This document shows positions 63,834 through 64,000 of a stretch of 64,000 nucleotides of DNA, in pieces. Under the pieces are notes generated by a model, which was not told the DNA's origin, made no database searches, and saw only the letters and a list, made by a program, of their open reading frames with translations. Source of the DNA: Isoetes taiwanensis (lineage: Eukaryota > Streptophyta > Lycopodiopsida > Isoetales > Isoetaceae). Every line of letters starts with the position of its first letter. Position 1 is the first letter of the stretch. The stretch is taken from assembly GCA_021234155.1 (NCBI GenBank), contig JAJEKV010000002.1, positions 34,328,128 through 34,392,127 on the forward strand, written 5' to 3'. Made by a program: the position numbers and the translations under genes.

Positions 63834-64000
63834 CATCAAACAAGACAAACAAAAAAAGACCATGCCGAGGTGAAGGAGATGGCAGCTGATCCCTGGAGTT
63901 CAGAGTGAAAGGTTCTAGAAAGATTTATTTGAAATAATGTCATTATACCTTATTATCCATTCATAAAATCATACAAGTCAAAATTTAATCTGTCTCAAAA

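Overview
The window looks like nuclear DNA of a land plant, probably a seed-free one such as a fern, lycophyte or bryophyte. The reasons are spliceosomal introns with plant-like borders, a full-length plant-type ABCC transporter, plant P450 and receptor-kinase fragments, L1/Tx1-like LINEs, and a DUF7869-type transposase-like gene of a kind I do not associate with flowering plants. The species cannot be fixed from sequence alone. Only one host gene looks complete. Most of the rest is mobile or duplicated DNA.

Layout. 1-1.85 kb: intergenic DNA with a possible last exon. 1.85-5.53 kb: a decayed hAT element with its target duplication. 5.7-11.2 kb, minus strand: a 12-exon ABCC (MRP) gene whose exons join in phase to 1526 codons plus a stop. 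11.56-14.54 kb: a PIF/Harbinger-like non-autonomous element filled with inverted GGAAACCCTTCC words. 14.5-19.6 kb: sparse DNA with an orphan secretory first exon, a long hairpin and a receptor-kinase remnant. 19.58-33.60 kb: four tandem copies of a 3.5-kb unit. Each carries a C78 (UFM1-protease-like) plus ZZ-finger pseudogene, a P450 N-terminal scrap and a small mitochondrial-protein-like gene. The array ends at a GC-rich hairpin. 33.6-37.6 kb: transposon debris and diverged repeats. 37.65-38.35 kb: a 702-bp hAT-type element packed with about 20 copies of a 14-mer. 39.0-51.1 kb: four LINEs arranged head to tail, separated by (TC)n tracts. 52.205-61.050 kb: a large DNA transposon. 61.1-64 kb: nothing identifiable.

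The most remarkable locus is the 8.85-kb transposon. It has 31-bp terminal inverted repeats and a 4-bp ATAG target duplication, and carries two divergent genes. The plus-strand gene is a DUF7869-type, RNase-H-like transposase, now broken. The minus-strand gene has at least seven exons and joins a ParB/sulfiredoxin-like domain to an N4/N6 (beta-order) DNA methyltransferase. About 39 copies of the 16-bp palindrome GGTATAAATTTATACC and its variants sit in that gene's introns, in its 3' region and before the transposase start, and I saw none elsewhere in the window. This looks like a eukaryotic transposon carrying a bacterial or phage-like ParB-methyltransferase together with a parS-like array of palindromes. 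The functional link is inferred.

One caution affects all reading frames here. The four tandem copies differ mostly at CAG/CTG (CHG) sites, often by one-base changes such as CAG to CG or CGAG. The same change explains frameshifts in a LINE and in the methyltransferase gene. It looks like a systematic consensus error at methylated CHG sites, so some apparent pseudogenes may be intact.
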